Shown here: piece after piece, positions 41,523 to 55,299 of the stretch
How the letters are laid out: every line of letters starts with the position of its first letter
Position numbering within the stretch: the first letter of the stretch is position 1
Assembly: GCF_050948215.1 (NCBI RefSeq)
Contig: NW_027488567.1
Location: forward strand, 1,054,001 to 1,118,000
DNA: 64,000 nucleotides
Direction: 5' to 3'
Source: Halictus rubicundus
Taxonomy: Eukaryota > Arthropoda > Insecta > Hymenoptera > Halictidae
Program-made: the position numbers and the translations under genes
The notes under the pieces: model-generated
Told to the model about the DNA's origin: nothing
Seen by the model: only the letters and a program-made list of their open reading frames with translations
The model's database searches: none

Positions 41523-43999
41523 GAGGATAGGATACGATAGAGGATAGGATAGAGAATAGGATAGGATAGAGGATAGGGGATTGGATCGGATACAGGATAG
41601 GAGACGGTAGAGGATTGGATAGGATAGAGGATAGGATAGGATAGAGGATATTATAGGATAGAGGATAGGATAGGATTGATGTTAGGATAGGAAAGATTAC
41701 AGGATAGGATACAGGATACGATATTATAGAGGATACGATATTATAGAGGATAGGATAGGATAGAGGATAGGATAGGATAGAGGATAGGATAGGATAGAGG
41801 ATAGTATAGGATAGAGGATAGGATAGGATATAGGATAGGATAGGATAGGATAGAGGATAGGATAGGATAGATGATAGGATAGGATAGAGGATTGGATAGG
41901 ATAGAGGATACCATAGGATAGAGGATAGGATAGGATTGATGATAGGATAGTAAAGAGGGCAGGATAGGATACAGGATACGATATTATAGAGGATAGAATA
42001 GGATAGCGGATAGGATAGGATAGAGGATGGGATACGGATAGAGGATAGGATAGAATAGAGGATAGGATAGAGGATAGGATAGAGGATTGGATAGGATAGA
42101 GGATATTATAGGATAGAGGATAGGATAGGATAGCGGATAGGATAGTATGGAGTATACGATTGAATTGAGGATAGGATAGGGTTGAGGATAGGATAGGATA
42201 GTGGATAGGAGAAGATAGAGGATAGGATAGGATAGAGGATAGGATACGATAGAGGATAGGATAGAGAATAGGATAGGATAGAGGATAGGGGATTGGATCG
42301 GATACAGGATAGGAGACGGTAGAGGATTGGATAGGATAGAGGATAGGATAGAGGATAGGATAGGGGATAGGATAGAGGATTGGATAGGATAGAGGATATT
42401 ATAGGATAGAGGATAGGATAGGATAGCGGATAGGATAGGATCGAGTATAGGATAGAATTGAGGATAGGATAGGGTTGAGGATAGGATAGGAAAGAGGACA
42501 GGATAGGATAGAGGATAGGATAGGATAGAGGATATGATAGGATAGAGGATAGCATAGGATAGAGGATAGGATAGGATAGGGGATAACATAGGGGATTGGA
42601 TAGGATAGAGGATAGGAGACGATAGAGGATAGGATAGGATTGATGATAGGATAGGATAGATGATATTATAGGAAAGAGGATAGGATATGATAGTGGATAC
42701 GATATTATAGAGGATAGGATAGGATAGGGTATAGGATAGGATGGAGGATAGGATAGGATAGAGGATAAGATAGGATAGAGTATAACATAGGGGATAGGAT
42801 AGGATAGAGGATAGGAGACGATAGAGGATAGGATAGGATTGATGATAGGATAGGAAAGATTACAGGATAGGATACAGGATACGATATTATAGAGGATACG
42901 ATATTATAGAGGATACGATATTATAGAGGATAGGATAGGATAGAGGATAGGATAGCTTAGAGGATAGGATAGGATAGAGGATAGGATAGGATATAGGATA
43001 GGATAGGATAGAGGATAGGATAGGATAGAGGATAGGATAGGATAGAGGATACCAAAGGATAGAGGATAGGATAGGATTGAGGATAGGATAGGAAAGAGGA
43101 CAGGATAGGATACAGGATACGATATTATAGAGGATACGATATTATAGAGGAGAGGATAGGATAGAGGATAGGATAGGATAGAGGATAGGATAGGATAGAG
43201 GATAGAATAGGATAGACGATGGGATAGGACAGAGGATAGGATAGGATAGAGGATAGGATACGGATAGAGGATAGGATACGGATAGAGGATAGGATAGGAT
43301 AAAGGATAGGATAGAGGATAGGATAGAGGATTGGATAGGATAGAGGATATTATAGGATAGAGGATAGGATAGGATAGCGGATAGGATAGTATGGAGTATA
43401 CGATAGAATTGAGGATGGGATAGGGTTGAGGATAGGATAGGAAAGAGGATAGGAGAAGATAGAGGATAGGATAGGATAGAGGATAGGATACGATAGAGGA
43501 TAGGATAGAGAATAGGATAGGATAGAGGATAGGGGATTGGATCGGATATGGGATAGGAGACGGTAGAGGATTGGATAGGATAGAGGATATTATAGGATAG
43601 AGGATAGGATAGGATTGATGATAGGATAGGAAAGATTACAGGATAGGATACAGGATACGATATTATAGAGGATACGATATTATAGAGGATAGGATAGGAT
43701 AGAGGATAGGATAGGATAGAGGATAGGATAGGATAGAGGATAGGATAGGATAGGATAGAGGATAGGATAGGATATAGGATAGGATAGGATAGAGCATAGG
43801 ATAGGATAGAGGATAGGATAGGATAGAGGATTGGATAGGATAGAGGATACCAAAGGATAGAGGATAGGATAGGATTGAGGATAGGATAGGAAAGGGGACA
43901 GGATAGGATACAGGATGCGATATTATAGAGGATAGGATAGGATAGAGGATAGGATAGGATAGAGGAGAGGATAGGATAGGATAGAGGATAGGATAGGAT

Positions 44000-44460
44000 A
44001 GAGGATAGGATAGGATAGAGGATAGGATAGGACAGAGGATAGGGTAGGATAGTGGATAGGATAGGGTAGAGGATAGGGTAGGATAGAGGATAGGATGGTA
44101 TACAGGATAGGATAGGATAGACGATAGGATAGGATAGAGGATAGGATAGGATAGAGGATAGGATAGGATAGAGGATAGGATAGGATAGAGGATAGGATAG
44201 GATAGAGGATAGGATACGATAGAGGATAGGATAGAGAATAGGATAGGATAGAGGATAGGGGATTGGATCGGATACAGGATAGGAGACGGTAGAGGATTGG
44301 ATAGGATATAGGATAGGATAGGATAGAGGATATTATAGGATAGAGGATAGGATAGGATTGATGTTAGGATAGGAAAGATTACAGGATAGGATACAGGATA
44401 CGATATTATAGAGGATAGGATAGGATAGAGGATAGGATAGGATAGGGGATAGGATAGGAT
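44000..44460 (+). repeat. 461-bp tandem duplication, left copy
   Basis: GGATAGTGGATAGG near 44050, GGGGATTGG at 44258 and GGATATAGG directly after the ACGGTA series near 44308 all recur 461 bp downstream. 461 equals 25 x 17 plus 3 x 12, a whole number of units. Confidence 0.85.
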
Positions 44461-44921
44461 AGAGGATAGGATAGGATAGAGGATAGGATAGGACAGAGGA
44501 TAGGGTAGGATAGTGGATAGGATAGGATAGAGGATAGGGTAGGATAGAGGATAGGATGGTATACAGGATAGGATAGGATAGACGATAGGATAGGATAGAG
44601 GATAGGATAGGATAGAGGATAGGATAGGATAGAGGATAGGATAGGATAGAGGATAGGATAGGATAGAGGATAGGATACGATAGAGGATAGGATAGAGAAT
44701 AGGATAGGATAGAGGATAGGGGATTGGATCGGATACAGGATAGGAGACGGTAGAGGATTGGATAGGATATAGGATAGGATAGGATAGAGGATATTATAGG
44801 ATAGAGGATAGGATAGGATTGATGTTAGGATAGGAAAGATTACAGGATAGGATACAGGATACGATATTATAGAGGATAGGATAGGATAGAGGATAGGATA
44901 GGATAGGGGATAGGATAGGAT
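44461..44921 (+). repeat. 461-bp tandem duplication, right copy
   Basis: Same landmarks at +461. One difference is GGATAGGATAG here against GGATAGGGTAG in the left copy near 44063, so the copies are young but not identical. Confidence 0.85.
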
Positions 44922-46910
44922 AGAGGATAGGATAGGATAGAGGATAGGATAGGATATAGGATAGGATAGGATAGAGCATAGGATAGGATAGAGGATAGGA
45001 TAGGATAGAGGATTGGATAGGATAGAGGATACCAAAGGATAGAGGATAGGATAGGAATGAGGATAGGATAGGAAAGAGGACAGGATAGGATACAGGATAC
45101 GATATTATAGAGGATACTATATTATAGAGGATAGGATAGGATAGAGGATAGAATACGATAGAGGATAGGATAGGATAGAGGATAGGATAGGATAGAGGAT
45201 AGGATAGGATAGAGGATAGGATAGGACAGAGGATAGGATAGGATAGAGGATAGGATAGGATAGAGTATAGGATGGTATACAGGATAGGATAGGATAGACG
45301 ATAGGATAGGATAGAGGATAGGATAGGATAGAGGATAGGATAGGATAGAGGATAGGATAGGATATAGGATAGGATAGGATAGAGCATAGGATAGGATAGA
45401 GGATAGGATAGGATAGAGGATTGGATAGGATAGAGGATACCAAAGGATAGAGGATAGGATAGGAATGAGGATAGGATAGGAAAGAGGACAGGATAGGATA
45501 CAGGATACGATATTAGAGAAGGATACTATATTATAGAGGATAGGATAGGATTGATGTTAGGATAGGAAAGATTACAGGATAGGATACAGGATACGATATT
45601 ATAGAGGATACGATATTATAGAGGATAGGATAGGATAGAGGATAGGATAGGATAGAGGATAGGATAGGATAGAGGATAGGATAGGATAGAGGATAGGATA
45701 CGATAGAGGATAGGATAGAGAATAGGATAGGATAGAGGATAGGGGATTGGATCGGATACAGGATAGGAGACGGTAGAGGATTGGATAGGATAGAGGATAG
45801 GATAGGATAGAGGATACCAAAGGATAGAGGATAGGATAGGATTGAGGATAGGATAGGAAAGAGGACAGGATAGGATACAGGATACGATATAATAGAGGAT
45901 ACGATATTATAGAGGAGAGGATAGGATAGAGGATAGGATAGGATAGAGGATAGGATAGGATAGAGGATAGAATAGGATAGACGATAGGATAGGACAGAGG
46001 ATAGGATAGGATAGAGGATAGGATACGGATAGAGGATAGGATACGGATAGAGGATAGGATAGGATAAAGGATAGGATAGAGGATAGGATAGAGGATTGGA
46101 TAGGATAGAGGATATTATAGGATAGAGGATAGGATAGGATAGCGGATAGGATAGTATGGAGTATACGATAGAATTGAGGATGGGATAGGGTTGAGGATAG
46201 GATAGGAAAGAGGATAGGAGAAGATAGAGGATAGGATAGGATAGAGGATAGGATAGGATAGAGGATAGGATAGGATAGAGGATAGGATAGGATATAGGAT
46301 AGGATAGGATAGAGCATAGGATAGGATAGAGGATAGGATAGGATAGAGGATTGGATAGGATAGAGGATACCAAAGGATAGAGGATAGGATAGGAATGAGG
46401 ATAGGATAGGAAAGAGGACAGGATAGGATACAGGATACGATATTATAGAGGATACTATATTATAGAGGATAGGATAGGATTGATGTTAGGATAGGAAAGA
46501 TTACAGGATAGGATACAGGATACGATATTATAGAGGATACGATATTATAGAGGATAGGATAGGATAGAGGATAGGATAGGATAGAGGATAGGATAGGATA
46601 GAGGATAGGATAGGATAGAGGATAGGATAGGAAATAGGATAGGATAGGATAGAGCATAGGATAGGATAGAGGATAGGATAGGATAGAGGATTGGATAGGA
46701 TAGAGGATACCAAAGGATAGAGGATAGGATAGGAATGAGGATAGGATAGGAAAGAGTACAGGATAGGATACAGGATACGATATTATAGAGGATACTATAT
46801 TATAGAGGATACTATATTATAGAGGATAGGATAGGATTGATGTTAGAATAGGAAAGATTACAGGATAGGATACAGGATACGATATTATAGAGGACACGAT
46901 ATTATAGAGG
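44922..46910 (+). repeat. Four-copy block, member 4 (rearranged)
   Basis: The 45.1-45.5 kb part matches member 1 at offset 23929. It is followed by a private lesion (TATTAGAGAAGGATAC near 45512) and by inserted core-type units at 45.8-46.2 kb before block-type sequence resumes. Confidence 0.72.
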
Positions 46911-46924
46911 ATAGGATAGGATAG

Positions 46925-47696
46925 AGGATATGATAGGATAGAGGATAGGATAGGATAGAGGATAGGATAGGACAGAGGATAGGATAGGATAGAGGATAGG
47001 ATAGGATAGAGGATAGGATAGGATAGAGGATAAGATAGGATAGAGGATAGGATAGGATAGAGGATAGGATAGGATAGAGCAGGATAGGATAGAGGATAGG
47101 ATAGAGGATAGGATAGAGGATTGGATAGGATAGAGGATATTATAGGATAGAGGATAGGATAGGATAGCGGATAGGATAGGATGGAGTATAGGATAGAATT
47201 GAGGATAGGACAGGGTTGAGGATAGGATAGGAAAGAGGACAGGATAGGATAGAGGATAGGATAGGATAGAGGATAGGATAGTATAGAGCAGGATAGGATA
47301 GAGGATAGGATAGAGGATAGGATAGAGGATTGGATAGGATAGAGGATATTATAGGATAGAGGATAGGATAGGATAGCGGATAGGATAGGATGGAGTATAG
47401 GATAGAATTGAGGATAGGATAGGGTTGAGGATAGGATAGGAAAGAGGACAGGATAGGATAGAGGATAGGATAGGATAGAGGATAGGATAGGATAGAGGAT
47501 ACGATACGATAGAGGATAGGATAGAGGATAGGGGATTGGATCGGATACAGGATAGGAGACGGTAGAGGATTGGATAGGATAGAGGATATTATAGGCTAGA
47601 GGATAGGAAAGGATGGAGGATAGGATAGGATAGAGGATAAGATAGGATAGAGGATAACATAGGGGATTGGATAGGATAGAGGATAGGAGACGATAG
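46925..47696 (+). repeat. Left-flank-type island 2
   Basis: Partner of 40600-41369 (GGACAGGGTTG near 47205, GGCTAGAGG near 47594, GGAAAGGATGGAGG near 47607). A private GGATAGTATAGAGC change lies near 47280. Confidence 0.83.
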
Positions 47697-47719
47697 AGGA
47701 TAGGATAGGATAGAGGATA

Positions 47720-48745
47720 GGATAGGATAGAGGATAGGATACGATATAGGATAGGATAGGATAGAGGATAGGATAGGATAGAGGATAGGATAGGATAGAT
47801 GATTGGATAGGATAGAGGATACCAAAGGATAGAGGATAGGATAGGATTGAGGATAGGATAGGAAAGAGGACAGGATAGAGAATAGGATAGGATAGAGGAT
47901 AGGGGATTGGATCGGATACAGGATAGGAGACGGTAGAGGATTGGATAGGATTGAGGATATTATAGGATAGAGGATAGGATAGGATTGATGATAGGATAGG
48001 AAAGAGGACAGGATAGGATACAGGATACGATATTATAGAGGATACGATATTATAGAGGATAGGATAGGATAGAGGATAGGATAGGATAGGATAGAGGATA
48101 GGATAGGATAGGATAGAGGATAGGATAGGATAGAGGATAGGACAGGACAGAGGATAGGATAGGATAGAGGATAGGATAGGATAGAGGATAGGATAGGATA
48201 GAGTATAGGATGGTATACAGGATAGGATAGGATAGACGATAGGATAGGATAGAGGATAGGATAGGATAGAGGATAGGATAGGATAGAGGATAGGATACGA
48301 TAGAGGATAGGATAGAGAATAGGATAGGATAGAGGATAGGGGATTGGATCGGATACAGGATAGGAGACGGTAGAGGATTGGATAGGATAGAGGATAGGAT
48401 AGGATAGAGGATATTATAGGATAGAAGATAGGATAGGATTGATGTTAGGATAGGAAAGATTACAGGATAGGATACAGGATACGATATTATAGAGGATAGG
48501 ATATTATAGAGGATAGGATAGGATAGAGGATAGGATAGGATAGAGGATAGGATAGGATAGAGGATAGGATAGGATATAGGATAGGATAGGATAGAGGATA
48601 GGATAGGATAGATGATAGGATAGGATAGAGGATTGGATAGGATAGAGGATACCATAGGATAGAGGATAGGATAGGATTGAGGATAGGATAGTAAAGAGGA
48701 CAGGATAGGATACAGGATACGATATTATAGAGGATAGGATAGGAT
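47720..48745 (+). repeat. ~1.29-kb tandem duplication, left copy
   Basis: Private words GATACGATATAGG (47739), GACAGGATAGAGAATAGG (47870) and GGATTGAGGATATTATAG (47949) recur at offsets of about 1282, and GGGGATTGG at 48339 recurs at 1299. Confidence 0.85.
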
Positions 48746-49001
48746 AGAGGATATGATAGGATAGATGATAGGATAGGATAGAGGATAGGATAGGACAGAG
48801 GATAGGATAGGATAGAGGATAGGATAGGATAGAGGATAGGATAGGATAGAGGATAAGATAGGATAGAGGATAGGATAGGATAGAGGATAGGATAGGATAG
48901 AGCAGGATAGGATAGAGGATAGGATAGAGGATTGGATAGGATAGAGGATATTATAGGATAGAGGATAGGATAGGATAGCGGATAGGATAGGATGGAGTAT
49001 A

Positions 49002-50045
49002 GGATAGGATAGAGGATAGGATACGATATAGGATAGGATAGGATAGAGGATAGGATAGGATAGAGGATAGGATAGGATAGATGATTGGATAGGATAGAGG
49101 ATACCAAAGGATAGAGGATAGGATAGGATTGAGGATAGGATAGGAAAGAGGACAGGATAGAGAATAGGATAGGATAGAGGATAGGGGATTGGATCGGATA
49201 CAGGATAGGAGACTGTAGAGGATTGGATAGGATTGAGGATATTATAGGATAGAGGATAGGATAGGATTGATGATAGGATAGGAAAGAGGACAGGATAGGA
49301 TACAGGATACGATATTATAGAGGATACGATATTATAGAGGATAGGATAGGATAGAGGATAGGATAGGATAGGATAGAGGATAGGATAGGATAGGATAGAG
49401 GATAGGATAGGATAGAGGATAGGACAGGACAGAGGATAGGATAGGATAGAGGATAGGATAGGATAGAGGATAGGATAGGATAGAGTATAGGATGGTATAC
49501 AGGATAGGATAGGATAGACGATAGGATAGGATAGAGGATAGGATAGGATAGAGGATAGGATAGGATAGAGGATAGGATAGGATAGAGGATAGGATACGAT
49601 AGAGGATAGGATAGAGAATAGGATAGGATAGAGGATAGGGGATTGGATCGGATACAGGATAGGAGACGGTAGAGGATTGGATAGGATAGAGGATAGGATA
49701 GGATAGAGGATATTATAGGATAGAAGATAGGATAGGATTGATGTTAGGATAGGAAAGATTACAGGATAGGATACAGGATACGATATTATAGAGGATAGGA
49801 TATTATAGAGGATAGGATAGGATAGAGGATAGGATAGGATAGAGGATAGGATAGGATAGAGGATAGGATAGGATATAGGATAGGATAGGATAGAGGATAG
49901 GATAGGATAGATGATAGGATAGGATAGAGGATTGGATAGGATAGAGGATACCATAGGATAGAGGATAGGATAGGATTGAGGATAGGATAGTAAAGAGGAC
50001 AGGATAGGATACAGGATACGATATTATAGAGGATAGGATAGGATA
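49002..50045 (+). repeat. ~1.29-kb tandem duplication, right copy
   Basis: Partner of 47720-48745. It carries one extra 17-mer around 49550 and a private GAGACTGTAGAGG change near 49211, where every other copy has GAGACGGTAGAGG. Confidence 0.85.
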
Positions 50046-50310
50046 GAGGATAGGATAGGATAGAGGATAGGATACGGATAGAGGATAGGATAGAATAGAG
50101 GATAGGATAGAGGATAGGATAGAGGATATTATAGGATAGAGGATAGGATAGGATAGCGGATAGGATAGTATGGAGTATACGATTGAATTGAGGATAGGAT
50201 AGGGTTGAGGATAGGATAGGATAGTGGATAGGAGAAGATAGAGGATAGGATAGGATAGAGGATAGGATACGATAGAGGATAGGATAGGGAATAGGATAGG
50301 ATAGAGGATA

Positions 50311-50358
50311 GGGGATTGGATCGGATACAGGATAGGGGATTGGATCGGATACAGGATA
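50311..50358 (+). repeat. 24-bp direct duplication inside a landmark cassette
   Basis: The two 12-mers around GGGGATTGGATCGGATA are doubled exactly (50311 and 50335). The GAGAATAGG unit just upstream is altered to GGGAATAGG. I saw no other doubled copy. Confidence 0.92.
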
Positions 50359-53087
50359 GGAGACGGTAGAGGATTGGATAGGATAGAGGATAGGATAGAG
50401 GATAGGATAGAGGATTGGATAGGATAGAGGATATTATAGGATAGAGGATAGGATAGGATAGCGGATAGGATAGGATCGAGTATAGGATAGAATTGAGGAT
50501 AGGATAGGGTTGAGGATAGGATAGGAAAGAGGACAGGATAGGATAGAGGATAGGATAGGATAGAGGATATGATAGGATAGAGGATAGCATAGGATAGAGG
50601 ATAGGATAGGATAGAGGATAACATAGGGGATTGGATAGGATAGAGGATAGGAGACGATAGAGGATAGGATAGGATTGATGATAGGATAGGATAGATGATA
50701 TTATAGGAAAGAGGATAGGATATGATAGTGGATACGATATTATAGAGGATAGGATAGGATAGGGTATAGGATAGGATGGAGGATAGGATAGGATAGAGGA
50801 TAAGATAGGATAGAGTATAACATAGGGGATTGGATAGGATAGAGTATAGGAGACGATAGAGGATAGGATAGGATTGATGATAGGATAGGAAAGATTACAG
50901 GATAGGATACAGGATACGATATTATAGAGGATACGATATTATAGAGGATACGATATTATAGAGGATAGGATAGGATAGAGGATAGGATAGGATAGAGGAT
51001 AGGATAGGATAGAGGATAGGATAGGATATAGGATAGGATAGGATAGAGGATAGGATAGGATAGAGGATAGGATAGGATAGATGATTGGATAGGATAGAGG
51101 ATACCAAAGGATAGAGGATAGGATAGGATTGAGGATAGGATAGGAAAGAGGACAGGATAGGATACAGGATACGATATTATAGAGGATACGATATTATAGA
51201 GGATACGATATTATAGAGGATAGGATAGGATAGAGGATAGAATAGGATAGAGGATAGGATACGATAGAGGATAGAATAGGATAGAGGATAGGATAGGACA
51301 GAGGATAGGATAGGATAGAGGATAGGATAGGATAGAGGATAGGATACGGATAGAGGATAGGATAGGATAAAGGATAGGATAGAGGATAGGATAGAGGATT
51401 GGATAGGATAGAGGATATTATAGGATAGAGGATAGGATAGGATAGCGGATAGGATAGTATGGAGTATACGATAGAATTGAGGATGGGATAGGGTTGAGGA
51501 TAGGATAGGAAAGAGGATAGGAGAAGATAGAGGATAGGATAGGATAGAGGATAGGATACGATAGAGGATAGGATAGAGAATAGGATAGGATAGAGGATAG
51601 GGGATTGGATCGGATATGGGATAGGAGACGGTAGAGGATTGGATACAATAGAGGATATTATAGGATAGAGGATAGGATAGGATTGATGATAGGATAGGAA
51701 AGATTACAGGATAGGATACAGGATACGATATTATAGAGGATACGATATTATAGAGGATAGGATAGGATAGAGGATAGGATAGGATAGAGGATAGGATAGG
51801 ATAGAGGATAGGATAGGATAGGATAGAGGATAGGATAGGATATAGGATAGGATAGGATAGAGCATAGGATAGGATAGAGGATAGGATAGGATAGAGGATT
51901 GGATAGGATAGAGGATACCAAAGGATAGAGGATAGGATAGGATTGAGGATAGGATAGGAAAGGGGACAGGATAGGATACAGGATACGATATTATAGAGGA
52001 GGGGTAGGATAGAGGATAGGATAGGATAGAGGATAGGATAGGACAGAGGATAGGATAGTATAGAGGATAGGATATTATAGAGGATAGGATAGGATTGAGG
52101 GTGGGATAGGAAAGAGGACAGGATAGGATACAGGATACGATATTATAGAGGATACGATATTATAGAGGATAGGATAGGATAGAGGATAGGATAGGATAGA
52201 GGATAGGATAGGATAGAGGATAGGATAGGATGGAGGATAGGATAGGATAGAGGATAGGATAGGACAGAGGATAGGATAGGATACAGGATACGATATTATA
52301 GAGGATACGATATTATAGAGGATAGGATAGGATAGAGGATAGGATAGGATAGAGGATAGGATAGGATAGAGGATAGGATAGGACAGAGGATAGGATAGGA
52401 TAGAGGATAGGATAGGATAGAGGATAGGATAGGATAGAGGATAGGATGGTATAAAGGATAGGATAGGATAGACGATAGGATAGGATAGAGGATAGGATAG
52501 GATAGAGGATAGGATAGGATAGAGGATATTATAGGATAGAGGATAGGATATTATAGAGGATAGGATAGGATAGAGGATAGGATATTATAGAGGATAGGAT
52601 AGGATATAGGATAGGATAGGATAGAGGATAGGATAGGATAGATGATAGGATAGGATAGAGGATTGGATAGGATAGAGGATACCAAAGGATAGAGGATAGG
52701 ATAGGAATGAGGATAGGATAGGAAAGAGGACAGGATAGGATACAGGATACGATATTATAGAGGATACTATATTATAGAGGATAGGATAGGATAGAGGATA
52801 GGATAGGATAGAGGATAGGATAGGATAGGATAGAGGATAGGATAGGACAGAGGATAGTATAGGATAGAGGATAGAATAGGATAGAGGATAGGATAGGATA
52901 GAGGATAGGATGGGATAGAGGATAGGATAGGATAGAGGATAGGATAGGATAGAGGATAGGATAGGATAGAGGATAGGATAGGATAGAGGATAGGATAGGA
53001 TAGAGGATAGGATAGGACAGAGGATAGGATAGGATAGAGGATAGGATATTATAGAGGATAGGATAGGATAGAGGATAGGATATTATA

Positions 53088-53218
53088 GAGGATAGGATAG
53101 GTTAGAGGATAACATAGGGGATTGGATAGCATAGAGCATAGGAGACGATAGAGGACAGGATAGGTTTGATGATAGGATAGGAAAGAGGACAGGATAGGAT
53201 ACAGGATACGATATTATA
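53088..53218 (+). repeat. A-module 9, A allele
   Basis: The A allele returns (53143) after a 20-kb gap without any A-module. Downstream unit is GACAGG, not GACACG. Private GATAGGTTAGAGG variant near 53270. Confidence 0.9.
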
Positions 53219-54178
53219 GAGGATAGGATAGGATAGAGGATAGGATAGGATAGAGGATAAGATAGGTTAGAGGATAGGATAGGATAGAGGATAGCATAGG
53301 ATAGAGCAGGATAGGATAGAGGATAGGATAGAGGATTGGATAGGATAGGATAGCGGATAGGATAGGATGGAGTATACGATAGAATTGAGGATAGGATAGG
53401 GTTGAGGATAGGATAGGAAAGAGGACAGGATAGGATAGAGGATAGGATAGGATAGAGGATAGGATAGGATAGAGCAGGATAGGATAGAGGATAGGATAGA
53501 GGATAGGATAGAGGATAGGATAGAGGATTGGATAGGATAGAGGACATTATAGGATAGAGGATAGGATAGGATAGCGGATAGGATAGGATGGAGTATAGGA
53601 TAGAATTGAGGATAGGATAGGATAGAGGATAGGATACGATAGAGGATAGGATAGAGAATAGGATAGGATAGAGGATAGGGGATTGGATCGGATACAGGAT
53701 AGGAGACGGTAGAGGATTGGATAGGATAGAGGATAGGATAGGATAGAGGATATTATAGGATAGAGGACAGGATAGGATTGATGTTAGGATAGGAAAGATT
53801 ACAGGATAGGATACAGGATACGATATTATAGAGGATAGGATAGGATAGAGGATAGGATAGGATAGAGGATAGGATAGGATAGAGGATAGTATAGGATAGA
53901 GGATAGGATAGGATAGAGGATAGGATAGGATATAGGATTGGATAGGATAGAGGATAGGATAGGATAGATGATAGGATAGGATAGAGGATTGGATAGGATA
54001 GAGGATACCATAGGATAGAGGATAGGATAGGATTGAGGATAGGATAGTAAAGAGGACAGGATAGGATACAGGATACGATATTATAGAGGATAGGATAGGA
54101 TAGAGGATAGGATAGGATAGAGGATAGGATACGGATAGAGGATAGGATAGAATAGAGGATAGGATAGAGGATAGGATA

Positions 54179-54520
54179 GAGGATTGGATAGGATAGAGGA
54201 TATTATAGGATAGAGGATAGGATAGGATAGCGGATAGGATAGTATGGAGTATACGATTGAATTGAGGATAGGATAGGGTTGAGGATAGGATAGGATAGTG
54301 GATAGGAGAAGATAGAGGATAGGATAGGATAGAGGATAGGATACGATAGAGGATAGGATAGAGAATAGGATAGGATAGAGGATAGGGGATTGGATCGGAT
54401 ACAGGATAGGAGACGGTAGAGGATTGGATAGGATAGAGGATGTTATAGGATAGAGGATAGGATAGGATTGATGATAGGATAGGAAAGATTACAGGATAGG
54501 ATACAGGATACGATATTATA
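54179..54520 (+). repeat. Exemplar of the ~340-bp higher-order cassette with GGGGATTGG
   Basis: Units in order: GAGGATTGGATAGGATA; GAGGATGTTATAGGATA-like units at the far end; GCGGATAGGATAGTATG; GAGTATACGATTGAATT; GAGGATAGGATAGGGTT; GTGGATAGGAGAAGATA; GAGAATAGGATAGGATA; the 12-mers GAGGATAGGGGA and TTGGATCGGATA; CAGGATAGGAGACGGTA; GATGATAGGATAGGAAA; GATTACAGGATAGGATA; CAGGATACGATATTATA. The length fits about eighteen 17-mers plus three 12-mers. The GGGGATTGG landmark recurs about 65 times, starting at 521, 2397, 3888, 4225, 5556, 7065, 7402, 9925, 10740, 11447, 13917, 14612, 16317, 18131, 18764, 20013, 20773, 21909, 22472, 23190, 24485, 25780, 26506, 27777, 28495, 29652, 30884, 31610, 32915, 33633, 34882, 35608, 36630, 37654, 39219, 40275, 41205, 41576, 42288, 43532, 44258, 44719, 45742, 47531, 47902, 48339, 49184, 49638, 50311, 50335, 51600, 53678, 54385, 55194, 55806, 57115, 57839, 58402, 59526, 59839, 60427, 60914, 62223, 62947 and 63576. 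Confidence 0.88.
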
Positions 54521-55299
54521 GAGGATAGGATAGGATAGAGGATAGGATAGGATAGAGGATAGGATAGGATAGAGCATAGGATAGGATAAAGGATAGGATA
54601 GGATAGAGGATTGGATAGGATAGAGGATACCAAAGGATAGAGGATAGGATAGGATTGAGGATAGGATAGGATAGAGGATAGGATAGGATAGAGGATAGGA
54701 TAGGATAGATGATTGGATAGGATAGAGGATACCAAAGGATAGAGGATAGGATAGGATTGAGGACAGGATAGGATACAGGATACGATATTATAGAGGATAC
54801 GATATTATAGAGGATAGGATAGGATAGAGGATAGAATAGGATAGAGGATAGGATAGGATAGAGGATAGAATAGGATAGAGGATAGGATAGGACAGAGGAT
54901 AGGATAGGATAGAGGATAGGATAGGATAGAGGATAGGATACGGATAGAGGATAGGATAGGATAAAGGATAGGATAGAGGATAGGATAGAGGATTGGATAG
55001 GATAGAGGATATTATAGGATAGAGGATAGGATAGGATAGCGGATAGGATAGTATGGAGTATACGATAGAATTGAGGATAGGATAGGGTTGAGGATAGGAT
55101 AGGATAGTGGATAGGAGAAGATAGAGGGTAGGATAGGATAGAGGATAGGATACGATAGAGGATAGGATAGAGAATAGGATAGGGTAGAGGATAGGGGATT
55201 GGATCGGATACAGGATAGGAGACGGTAGAGGATTGGATAGGATAGAGGATAGGATAGAGGATAGGATAGAGGATAGGATAGAGGATTGGATAGGATAGG

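Larger units (their letters stand above)
53088..54520 (+). repeat. Right-flank block, copy 1
   Basis: A-module 9 followed by GAGCAGG units, GGGGATTGG at 53678 and 54385. Matches the next copy at offsets 3449, 3437 and 3454. Preceded near 52850 by the GGACAG, GATAGTATAGG, GATAGAATAGG, GATGGGATAG series that also leads into modules 4, 10, 11 and 12. Confidence 0.82.

Noticed and set aside
53083..54735. Longest minus-strand open frame (550 codons), and others such as 54516-56144 and 35013-36332
   Set aside because: The frame is open only because the reversed 17-bp unit has no stop codon. The translation is a 17-residue cycle, overlapping frames give the same peptide, and many starts are TTG or GTG in variant units. 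No domain, codon bias or ribosome site supports a gene.
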